Shown piece after piece: positions 1-5,813 of a DNA stretch of 9,530 nt (position 1 is the first letter of the stretch; every line of letters starts with the position of its first letter). The notes beneath the pieces are model-generated. The model was not told where the DNA came from and did no database searches. It was given only the letters and a program-made list of their open reading frames with translations. The position numbers were made by a program, and so were the translations under genes. This DNA comes from Betaproteobacteria bacterium (GTDB taxonomy: Bacteria; Pseudomonadota; Gammaproteobacteria; Burkholderiales; Usitatibacteraceae), in NCBI GenBank assembly GCA_003105245.1, contig PQAI01000262.1, positions 1,341-10,870 of the forward strand, written 5' to 3'.

Positions 1-1237
1 CCTGCCGTTCGCGGCCTTCGCGACGGACGGCTACTTCTCGGACGGCTACGGCATCAAGTCGAAAGGGATGGGGGGCGTCTCGATCGCCACGGCCTCCGAT
101 TCCATGGGCGGCGCCAACAACCCCGCCAGCATGTTCTTCGTCGGCAACCGCGTGGACGCGGGCCTCGACCTCTTCAGCCCGCACCGCTACGCCAAGCGCG
201 AGGGAAGCATGCAGGGCATGATCGACTTCGCGGTCGACAGCGACAGCACGCTCTTCGCGATCCCGGAATTCGGCTACAACACGCGCTACAACAAGGACGT
301 CACGCTGGGCGTGACCGTGTACGGCAACGGCGGCATGAACACCGACTACGAGGGCGGCCAGATCAACTGCGCGCCCCTGGGCGGGCCGTCCTCGGCCAAC
401 GGCCTGTGCGGCAACGGCCGCCTGGGCGTGGACCTCATGCAGCTCATCGTCGCGCCGACCATCGCCTGGCAGTTCTCCCCCAACCACGCCATCGGCGTGT
501 CGCCGCTGCTCGCCTACCAGCGCTTCCGCGTCCAGGGCGTGCAGCTCTTCGCGATGCTCTCGCAGGCGCCCGAGAACGTCAGCAACCTCGGCTACAGCAA
601 CGCCACCGGCTTCGGCGTGAAGATCGGGTACATGGGCAAGATCGGGCCCGTCAACGTCGGCGCGATCTACGGCTCGAAGGTGAACATGGGCAAGTTCGAC
701 GAGTACAAGGGCCTCTTCGCCGAGGGCGGCGCCTTCGACATGCCCGAGCACTACGGCTTCGGCGTGTCGTTCAAGCCCGCCGGCAACTGGATGGTCGGCG
801 TCGACTACAAGCGCATCAACTACAGCGAGATCGCCTCCGTGGGCAACCCCAGCACCAACCAGGCCCCGCTGGGCGCCGACAACGGCCCGGGCTTCGGCTG
901 GCAGGACGTGGACGTGTGGAAGTTCGGTGCCGAGTACCAGGCGAGCCCCGAGCTCACCCTGCGCGCCGGTTACAGCAAGTCCGACAACCCCATCCTCGCG
1001 CGCGACGTGACCTTCAACATCCTGGCGCCGGGCGTGGTGAAGGACCATTACACGCTGGGCTTCACCTACGCGATCGACAAGAGCTCGGAGATCTCGGGCT
1101 CGTTCGTGCACGCGAAGAAGAACTCCGTGACCGGAGCTTCGCTCTTCAACGGGCTGGCGCCGGCGCCGGTCATGGGCAGCGAGACGATCTCGATGTACCA
1201 GAACTCGCTGGGCATCGCCTGGGGCAAGCGCTGGTAG
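1..1237 (+). CDS. OmpP1/FadL-type outer-membrane porin, 5' end cut off
   Basis: This is an outer-membrane beta-barrel of the FadL/OmpP1/TodX family, whose members carry hydrophobic compounds across the outer membrane. The reading frame is open from base 2. Its first residues, LPFAAFA followed by TDGYFSDGYG, look like the end of a signal peptide and a cleavage after Ala, with the usual mature N-terminus of the family. The ATG at 68 is therefore internal (KGMGGVS) and the true start lies upstream of the window. The family-typical GGANNPAS segment follows, then alternating aromatic/glycine strands, a GVDLMQLIVAPT stretch and a LAYQRFRVQG stretch. The chain ends in Trp (GIAWGKRW), as barrels recognised by the BAM machinery usually end in an aromatic. 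Two cysteines 13 residues apart (codons near 368 and 407) could form a loop disulfide. The substrate cannot be read from sequence. It converges on the minus-strand operon and need not be functionally linked to it. Confidence 0.88.
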   Translation, partial: LPFAAFATDGYFSDGYGIKSKGMGGVSIATASDSMGGANNPASMFFVGNRVDAGLDLFSPHRYAKREGSMQGMIDFAVDSDSTLFAIPEFGYNTRYNKDVTLGVTVYGNGGMNTDYEGGQINCAPLGGPSSANGLCGNGRLGVDLMQLIVAPTIAWQFSPNHAIGVSPLLAYQRFRVQGVQLFAMLSQAPENVSNLGYSNATGFGVKIGYMGKIGPVNVGAIYGSKVNMGKFDEYKGLFAEGGAFDMPEHYGFGVSFKPAGNWMVGVDYKRINYSEIASVGNPSTNQAPLGADNGPGFGWQDVDVWKFGAEYQASPELTLRAGYSKSDNPILARDVTFNILAPGVVKDHYTLGFTYAIDKSSEISGSFVHAKKNSVTGASLFNGLAPAPVMGSETISMYQNSLGIAWGKRW

Positions 1238-1262
1238 GCCGACCCCCGGCTGCAGGACCGCG

Positions 1263-1287
1263 AACGGCCGGCTACACGCCGGCCGTT
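1263..1287 (+). terminator. GC-rich hairpin between convergent genes, probable terminator
   Basis: A perfect 10-bp stem (AACGGCCGGC / GCCGGCCGTT) with a 5-nt loop (TACAC) starts 25 nt after the porin stop codon. It is followed by the T-rich run TCGTTTA, so it reads as an intrinsic terminator for the porin transcript. The stop codon and last codons of the convergent dioxygenase lie inside the same hairpin. On the minus strand the stem is followed by CGCGG rather than a T-run, so termination in that direction would be weaker. Confidence 0.7.
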
Positions 1288-2207
1288 TCGTTTACGGCCC
1301 AGGCGCCCTCGGTGCCCGCGATGCGTTCGACGTAGCGCGCGCGGTAGAGCAGGCGGGGCCGCGCCGGATCGTCCACGAAGGCGCTCCGCTCGTGCAGCAC
1401 GTTGTTGCACACGAGTCCCATGCCCGGCAGGAGGCGCGTGCGCAGCACGCACCCGGAATCGCCGTCCAGGAGCGCCAGCAGGCGCGCCGCCGCGGCCGCC
1501 GTGGCGGGATCGTCCTTCCAGGCCACGCTGCGCGTGCGCGCGGTGTAGCGCATGTGCAGGTCTCCGGTGCCGGGCTCGACCGAGAAGACCGGCCCCACGG
1601 CCGCGGGACGCGCGACCCCCTCCTCGTCGACCCGCGCCGGGATCGCGAGCGCGTCGGGCTGCATCAGGGCCCAGGCGAGCGCGGGATCGTCCTCGCGCAG
1701 CAGCAGGTAGGCGAGCTCGTGGTCCAGGACGGCCGTGTCGCCCCCGGAGGCGGCGTCGCGCACGCAGTGCAGCAGCATCGCGCGGATGCGCAGTTCCGGC
1801 GGGTTGTAGTAGCCGTCGGTGTGCCAGCGGATGCGGTGGGTCGTGTACGGGATGAACCCCGCCGAGGCCTTGGCGCCGGTCACCGCGATGCTCGTGATGC
1901 CGTCCTCGTCGGCGAGGAAGTTGGTGTCGAGCGTGGCGAGCCCCAGCTGCGCGCCCAGTCGCCGCGGCACGGACTTGTCCTCGCCGGTCACCGTGCTCGC
2001 GTAGACGGCCATGTTGTCGCGCCGGCAGCGGCGCACGATCTCGGCCTTCTCCGCGGCCGTGAGGGCGCGCGGGTCGCGGACCTCCACCAGGAGGTCGGCG
2101 GCGGAGCGCGCGCGTGCGGCGAGCTTGCGGTCGCGCCAGCGGGCGTAGGCCTCGTCGTTGCCGGGCGCGAAGGGGTTGCGTGCGAGGCCGGCGTCGGTCG
2201 CGCCCAT
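1272..2207 (-). CDS. TauD/TfdA-family Fe(II)/2-oxoglutarate dioxygenase
   Basis: A 311-aa cytoplasmic protein with the iron-binding facial triad of the TauD/TfdA superfamily. The HxD pair is His129/Asp131 in RWHTDGYY, the family GGDT element follows near residue 155, and the distal histidine is His272 in NNVLHERSAF. Arg285 or Arg289 (RPRLLYRARY) is placed to bind the 2-oxoglutarate carboxylate. Family members hydroxylate a substrate while oxidising 2-oxoglutarate to succinate and CO2. TauD itself releases sulfite from taurine, but other members act on other compounds, so the substrate is unknown. The ATG at 2207 lies 4 nt after the preceding gene's stop, with GAGG within that gene's end as ribosome site. 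It is the last gene of the five-gene minus-strand operon. Proximity to dsr makes an organosulfur substrate attractive, but that is only inference. The length is normal for the family. Confidence 0.85.
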   Translation of the reverse strand: MGATDAGLARNPFAPGNDEAYARWRDRKLAARARSAADLLVEVRDPRALTAAEKAEIVRRCRRDNMAVYASTVTGEDKSVPRRLGAQLGLATLDTNFLADEDGITSIAVTGAKASAGFIPYTTHRIRWHTDGYYNPPELRIRAMLLHCVRDAASGGDTAVLDHELAYLLLREDDPALAWALMQPDALAIPARVDEEGVARPAAVGPVFSVEPGTGDLHMRYTARTRSVAWKDDPATAAAAARLLALLDGDSGCVLRTRLLPGMGLVCNNVLHERSAFVDDPARPRLLYRARYVERIAGTEGAWAVNETAGV

Positions 2208-2211
2208 CGCC

Positions 2212-2832
2212 TCAGCCCTCGGTCTGGGCCGGGCGCCGCTTGCGCCGCGGCGCCTCGTCGAAGAGCCCCGCCACGCTCTTGGCGAGGGTGGATGCCGCCT
2301 CGGGGCCCTCGATCGCGATGACCTGGTCCCAGGTCCAGCGCTTGTCCTTCTCCGGCATGAGCTCGGCCACGGACGTCGCGAAGTAGCGCAGGAAGGCGAA
2401 GTCCGGTCCCTCGGGGCCGTGGCCGAACTCCGCGTATTCCTCCGTGCGGCGGTTCAGCAGCTCGATGAACGCGGCCTTGATGGCGGCGGGGTCCGTCTCG
2501 CCCAGCAGCCGCGCGCGGTTCTCGGCGAGCTCCTCGCCGGCCCGGTTGGCGAGCGTGGTCATGAAGGCCACCCGCCCCGCGTCGTCGTAGCGCGCGTAGA
2601 CGAGCCGCCAGGCGACCTGGATCGCGAAGGCCAGCGCTTCGGCCAGGAAGTCGAAGTACTGCGGCCCGGGGTCGATGTCGAACCCGGCCTTGCGCATGCT
2701 CTTCAGCATGTTCTGGGCGACGCGCCAGGCGATGAAGGCGAGGGAGGCCGCGACCTCCCCGGGCGCGTGCGTCCGACCGGCCTTGAACCAGGTGCTCTTG
2801 ACCCGAAGCGGAGTACGACTTGAGGTGCTCAC
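2212..2832 (-). CDS. Unknown helical protein, 206 aa, GTG start overlapping tusA-like stop
   Basis: I do not recognise a family. The frame is open far upstream, but that part only shadows the TusA-like gene. The credible start is the GTG at 2832-2830, which overlaps the TGA of the tandem-TusA gene in a GTGA junction and gives a protein beginning MSTSSRTPLR. It contains no cysteine, so it is not itself a persulfide carrier. It is predicted largely helical from composition. Residues 26-48 and 59-80 are amphipathic to hydrophobic (AEALAFAIQVAWRLVYARY), residues 82-134 are charged helical sequence, and WTWDQVIAIEG lies around 166-176. It ends in a basic tail (PRRKRRPAQ). No signal peptide is visible, so it is probably cytoplasmic. 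The GTGA overlap at its start and the 4-nt gap to the downstream dioxygenase imply joint expression. A chaperone or accessory role is possible, but nothing shows it. Confidence 0.72.
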   Translation of the reverse strand: MSTSSRTPLRVKSTWFKAGRTHAPGEVAASLAFIAWRVAQNMLKSMRKAGFDIDPGPQYFDFLAEALAFAIQVAWRLVYARYDDAGRVAFMTTLANRAGEELAENRARLLGETDPAAIKAAFIELLNRRTEEYAEFGHGPEGPDFAFLRYFATSVAELMPEKDKRWTWDQVIAIEGPEAASTLAKSVAGLFDEAPRRKRRPAQTEG

Positions 2833-3317
2833 AGCTTGCGCAGGTAGAACTCGTAGGCGCCGTTGCCCGCGCCCGAGGCGGACACGAGCTCCAGGTGGGT
2901 GGCCTCGGCCCAGCCGGCGACGTCGTCGCGCACGCCCGGGCAATCGCTCACGAGCTTCAGGACCTCGCCCGACTTCATTCCCTTGAGGAGCTGGCGCGCC
3001 TCCAGGATCGGCCCGGGGCAGGACACCCCGCGCATGTCGAGGCGCACGTGAGCGGCCACGGTGCCGCTGCGGCCCTTGCGCACGTAGTAGCCGGTGGCGC
3101 CGCGATCGCGCGGCTCGGTGTGGATCACCTCGTTGTTCGTCTGCCGCGCCCAGGAGAAGAGGTCGTCGCGGGTTCCGGGGCAATCGGACAGGAGGAGCAG
3201 CACCTGGCCGTCGCGCAGGCCCTCGAGGATCTCGCGGGCGCCCAGGATCGGCCCGGGGCAGGTGAGCCCGGTGAGGTCGACCATGGCGGCCGGCTCGCTC
3301 GTCAGGGAATAGGTCAT
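2829..3317 (-). CDS. Tandem TusA-domain sulfur-carrier protein (two domains)
   Basis: A 162-aa protein made of two TusA/SirA-type domains in tandem, residues about 10-80 and 90-162. Each carries the CPxP active site as CPGPI, with Cys20 and Cys100, and each also has a second SDCPGxRDD element with Cys46 and Cys126. TusA proteins hold sulfur as a cysteine persulfide. In sulfur oxidisers they pass it towards DsrEFH and DsrC. Usual TusA is a single domain of about 75-80 aa, so this is a two-headed version. The halves have an exact 80-residue period, echoed in the DNA by a 21-nt identical stretch 240 bp apart (3002-3022 and 3242-3262). The ATG at 3317 lies 17 nt after the preceding stop with no clear Shine-Dalgarno sequence, so translation probably depends on coupling. 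A start at Met12 would keep both domains. The gene diverges from dsrA, fitting a role in feeding sulfur to the Dsr system. Confidence 0.9.
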   Translation of the reverse strand: MTYSLTSEPAAMVDLTGLTCPGPILGAREILEGLRDGQVLLLLSDCPGTRDDLFSWARQTNNEVIHTEPRDRGATGYYVRKGRSGTVAAHVRLDMRGVSCPGPILEARQLLKGMKSGEVLKLVSDCPGVRDDVAGWAEATHLELVSASGAGNGAYEFYLRKL

Positions 3318-3334
3318 GGGGCGCGCCGGCGCGG

Positions 3335-3985
3335 CTATTCGGCCGCGACGATCGTCTTGTGCGGCACGAGCAGCCCGCAGCCCACCGCCTGGCCGCGGCC
3401 CAGGCCGGCGCGCTGCAGCAGCAGGGAGTCCGGCTCGCGCAGGTCGTGCACCGCGACGGGGAAGGCGGGTGCACGCCCTTCCTCCAGCTGGACCTCGACG
3501 CGGCGCCCGCAGATGAGGCGGCCGCGCACGCCCAGGGCGGCGATCTCCTCCTCGAGGACGGCGAGGAATCGCACCTCGTCGGCCTCGCCCGTGGTCACGC
3601 GGGGGGAATAGAGGGTGGGAGCCCCCAGGTGCTTGCGGAAGGAACCCTCGCCGACCTTCAGCGTGACGCTGCCGACCCGCAGCTCCTCGCGCTCGAGGGC
3701 GCTGGCGGAGCAGACCCGGTCGCGCGGCAGGCGGATCACCAGGCGGGAGCGGTGCGTGATCATGACGCCGCCCTCGGGCGAGCGCGGGCCCTTCATCGGC
3801 AGGATGCCGGCGCGCGGCGTCTTGAGCACCCAGGGCAGGATGCGCGCGATCTCGCGGAAGAGGGGCAGCTCGTAGTCGCGCGGCAGGCTCTCGCCGGCCA
3901 GCCCGAAGGCCACGTCGACCATTTCGGTCAGCTGCGCGGAGGCGGGGCCGCAGCCCGGCCCGAGGGTGTTGGCGGTGGCGTTCAT
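3335..3985 (-). CDS. Cas6/Cmx6-like RAMP-family protein in a sulfur operon
   Basis: A 216-aa protein with the pattern I associate with the Cas6 family of the MYXAN type (Cmx6). It shows MVDVAFGLAGESLPRDY near residue 22, LPWV near 50, GILPMKG near 60, and SRLVIRLPRDR at 80-90. These are followed by GAPTLYSPRV at 121-130, ALGVRGRLICGRR at 150-162, and SLLLQRAGLG then VGCGLLVPHK at 187-210. The last stretch matches the glycine-rich loop of RAMP proteins (G194, G196, G202, G204). Cas6 enzymes bind and cut CRISPR RNA. No CRISPR array or other cas gene is visible here, so RNA cleavage should not be assumed. His78, His119, His180 and His209 are present, but I cannot assign a catalytic one. The ATG at 3985 overlaps the preceding stop (ATGA) and has GGGAG 6 nt upstream. 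Its place among sulfur-carrier genes suggests a reused RAMP fold. Family assignment is from remembered motifs. Confidence 0.72.
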   Translation of the reverse strand: MNATANTLGPGCGPASAQLTEMVDVAFGLAGESLPRDYELPLFREIARILPWVLKTPRAGILPMKGPRSPEGGVMITHRSRLVIRLPRDRVCSASALEREELRVGSVTLKVGEGSFRKHLGAPTLYSPRVTTGEADEVRFLAVLEEEIAALGVRGRLICGRRVEVQLEEGRAPAFPVAVHDLREPDSLLLQRAGLGRGQAVGCGLLVPHKTIVAAE

Positions 3986-4203
3986 GGCGGGCTCCCGGCG
4001 GGGGATCGTCCCCAGGCCTGCAGGGCTTCGCCCCAGGCGGTGGCCGTGCCCGGGTCGATGTCGAACACGGTGAAGCGGCGGCCCTCCCGGATGCGCACGC
4101 GCAGCAGCGGCATGCCGCCCGCCTCGAAGGCGATGGGGTGCATCTCGATCTGCTGGCCGCCCAGGGGGACGGTGAGCGAGGCGAGGGGGGCGGAAGGGCT
4201 CAT
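3982..4203 (-). CDS. Small unknown protein, 73 aa, first gene of minus-strand operon
   Basis: I do not recognise a named family. The frame encodes 73 residues with a protein-like pattern: a beta-rich start (LASLTVPLGGQQIEMHPIAF), then MPLLRVRIREGRRFTVFDID at about 31-50, and an amphipathic helix with two tryptophans (TATAWGEALQAWGRS). There is no cysteine, signal peptide or membrane segment. The ATG at 4203 has an AGG about 9 nt upstream in a weak ribosome site. The TGA stop overlaps the ATG of the Cas6-like gene in an ATGA junction, which argues that this is a real gene translationally coupled to it. A frame extends further upstream on the same strand, but it runs through the divergent intergenic region and into dsrA, so I reject the longer version. 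It may be a small partner of the Cas6-like protein; that is inference from coupling only. Confidence 0.65.
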   Translation of the reverse strand: MSPSAPLASLTVPLGGQQIEMHPIAFEAGGMPLLRVRIREGRRFTVFDIDPGTATAWGEALQAWGRSPAGSPP

Positions 4204-4258
4204 GGGCGGGGACCTGGGTGGGAGTGGCGGCGTGAATACTGCCACGACGCGAGGGGAT

Positions 4259-4290
4259 ACTTTATGCCGTCCCGCGGGCCGGTCGTCTAT
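4259..4290 (-). promoter_or_regulatory. Weak sigma-70-like promoter candidate for the minus-strand operon
   Basis: On the minus strand, TAGACG (4289-4284) and CATAAA (4266-4261) are separated by 17 bp, each matching four of six consensus positions. It lies 58 nt upstream of the 73-aa gene's start and just downstream of the inverted repeat. The match is weak and could be chance in this otherwise GC-rich stretch. Confidence 0.25.
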
Positions 4291-4314
4291 TCCCCGGGCG
4301 AAGGACGCGCGACA

Positions 4315-4360
4315 TACCCCAAAAGGGTAATCCGCAACCCCCCCTTCGGAGATTACCCTT
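4315..4360. promoter_or_regulatory. Inverted-repeat operator candidate (three TACCC half-sites)
   Basis: AAGGGTAATC at 4323-4332 and GATTACCCTT at 4351-4360 form a perfect 10-bp inverted repeat with an 18-bp spacer. A third half-site, TACCC at 4315-4319, faces GGGTA at 4325-4329 across five bases. The site lies 111 bp from dsrA and 111 bp from the minus-strand operon, suited to shared control. TACCC-type half-sites recall NarL/FixJ-family response-regulator boxes, but they do not match a strict NarL heptamer. The RNA could also form a hairpin. Confidence 0.5.
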
Positions 4361-4460
4361 GACCGACGGGGTGATAGCGAAGCCCCGGGGGGCACCGTAG
4401 CATCGCTCGACCTTGGGAAGGGTCCCCTCCCGGGAAACCCAGACGACCAAACGCAACGCG

Positions 4461-4466
4461 AGGAGG
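4461..4466 (+). promoter_or_regulatory. Strong ribosome binding site of dsrA
   Basis: AGGAGG lies 5 nt before the ATG at 4472, inside GCGAGGAGG. It is the closest match to the Shine-Dalgarno consensus in the window and fixes the dsrA start. Confidence 0.85.
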
Positions 4467-4471
4467 CCGCA

Positions 4472-5767
4472 ATGGCAAAGAAAATGCACTCGACGCCCAT
4501 GCTCGACGAGCTGGAGACCGGCCCCTGGCCGAGCTTCGTGACGGGCCTGAAGCGCCTGGCCAAGGACAACGACATGATGGTCGACCTGCTCGGCCAGCTC
4601 GAGACGTCCTACAAGACCAAGAAGGGCTACTGGAAGGGCGGCACCGTCAGCGTCTTCGGCTACGGCGGCGGCATCATCCCCCGCTTCACCGAGCTCAAGG
4701 ACGGCGAGGGCAAGCCCCAGTTCCCCGACGCGGCCGAGTTCCACACGCTGCGCGTCATGCCGCCTCCCGGCATGCACTACAACACGGACATCCTGCGCAA
4801 GTTCTGCGACACCTGGGAGCGCCACGCCTCCGGTCTCATCGCCTTCCACGGCCAGAGCGGCGACATCATGTTCCAGGGCGTGCGCTCGGACAAGGTGCAG
4901 GACGCCTTCGACGAGATCAACGAGCTCGGCTTCGACCTGGGCGGGGCCGGCCCCGCCGTGCGCACCTCGATGTCCTGCGTGGGCGCGGCGCGCTGCGAGC
5001 AGTCGTGCTACGACGAGGCGGCCGCGCACCGCACCGTCCTCAACAACTTCACCGACGACATCCACCGCCCGTCGCTGCCCTACAAGTTCAAGTTCAAGTT
5101 CTCGGGCTGCCCGAACGACTGCATGAACTCGATCCAGCGCTCGGACATGGCCATCATCGGCACCTGGCGCGACAACATCCGCACCGACGAGGCGCTCGCC
5201 CGCAAGTACTTCGCCAAGCACGGCGTGAACGACCTCGTGAACGACGTCGTGAGCCGCTGCCCGACCAAGGCGATCCAGCTGGTCGACGCGTCCAAGATCC
5301 CCGCCGGCCCGACGATCTCGTCGGTGAAGGTTTCCGACGACAAGGCCATCTGCATCGAGAACCGCGACTGCGTGCGCTGCATGCACTGCATCAACGTGAT
5401 GACCGGCGCGCTGGCCCCCGGCAAGGACAAGGGCGCCACGATCCTGGTGGGCGGCAAGCGCACGCTCAAGATCGGCGACCTGATGGGCACCGTGGTCGTG
5501 CCCTTCATGAAGCTCGAGACGGACGAGGACCGCGAGCAGCTCGTGGACCTCGGCAAGCGCATCGTCGACTTCTTCGCCGAGAACGCGCTGGAGCACGAGC
5601 GCGTCGGGGAGACGATCGAGCGCATCGGCCTGGTGAACTTCCTGGAGGGCGTGGGACTCGACATCGACCCCAACATGGTCTCCCAGCCGCGCATGAACCC
5701 CTACGTCCGCACCGACGGGTGGGACGAAGAGGTCGCGAAGATCAAGGCCAAGAAGCAGGCCGCCTGA
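4472..5767 (+). CDS. dsrA: Reverse-type dissimilatory sulfite reductase, alpha subunit DsrA
   Basis: The alpha subunit of the cytoplasmic siroheme enzyme DsrAB, which in sulfur oxidisers runs in reverse, oxidising sulfur delivered on DsrC to sulfite. At 431 aa it has the expected length. The siroheme-[4Fe-4S] cysteines appear as Cys169-x5-Cys175 (SCVGAARCEQSC) and Cys213-x3-Cys217 (GCPNDC). An inserted ferredoxin domain carries Cys300, Cys303 and Cys306 (DCVRCMHC), with a Cys-Pro at 263 and a further Cys294. The N-terminal KGYWKGGTVSVFGYGGGIIP segment is typical of DsrA. The oxidative assignment rests on the neighbours: dsrEFH follow, and no dsrD is present in the sequenced part. It is the first gene of the operon with a strong ribosome site. 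dsrB begins 46 nt after its stop. The long minus-strand frame opposite is a GC-driven shadow. Confidence 0.97.
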   Translation: MAKKMHSTPMLDELETGPWPSFVTGLKRLAKDNDMMVDLLGQLETSYKTKKGYWKGGTVSVFGYGGGIIPRFTELKDGEGKPQFPDAAEFHTLRVMPPPGMHYNTDILRKFCDTWERHASGLIAFHGQSGDIMFQGVRSDKVQDAFDEINELGFDLGGAGPAVRTSMSCVGAARCEQSCYDEAAAHRTVLNNFTDDIHRPSLPYKFKFKFSGCPNDCMNSIQRSDMAIIGTWRDNIRTDEALARKYFAKHGVNDLVNDVVSRCPTKAIQLVDASKIPAGPTISSVKVSDDKAICIENRDCVRCMHCINVMTGALAPGKDKGATILVGGKRTLKIGDLMGTVVVPFMKLETDEDREQLVDLGKRIVDFFAENALEHERVGETIERIGLVNFLEGVGLDIDPNMVSQPRMNPYVRTDGWDEEVAKIKAKKQAA

Positions 5768-5813
5768 GCGACGTCCCCCGAACCCGCCGAAGACCGAACC
5801 CGGAGTCACTGAC

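Larger units (their letters stand above)
4204..4471. promoter_or_regulatory. Divergent intergenic region between the minus-strand operon and dsrA
   Basis: These 268 bp separate two operons read in opposite directions and must hold promoters for both, unless dsrA is read from elsewhere. The middle part (4314-4360) is locally richer in A/T and contains the inverted repeat listed separately. The dsrA side (4365-4457) is G/C-rich with several short self-complementary stretches, for example AGCGA at 4376-4380 with TCGCT at 4403-4407, so the dsrA leader may fold. A TTGACC at 4359-4364 resembles a -35 element but has no matching -10 at the usual spacing. No credible small gene is seen. Confidence 0.6.

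Noticed and set aside
3318..3334. 12-bp perfect palindrome CGCGCCGGCGCG in the gap before the tandem-TusA gene
   Set aside because: It has no loop and pure C/G content, which arises easily at this base composition, so I do not call it a regulatory site.
2833..3474. Upstream extension of the 206-aa gene's frame to an ATG at 3474
   Set aside because: The extension runs out of phase through the TusA-like gene and into the Cas6-like gene, and translates to Arg/Pro/Ala-rich sequence. The GTG overlap start explains the real part.
4138..4362. Plus-strand 74-codon frame in the intergenic region
   Set aside because: It starts inside the 73-aa gene on the other strand, has Gly/Arg-rich low-complexity sequence, and overlaps the inverted repeat.
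4204..4575. Upstream extension of the 73-aa gene on the minus strand
   Set aside because: It crosses the whole divergent intergenic region and the start of dsrA, and its sequence is serine/proline/arginine-rich with no pattern.
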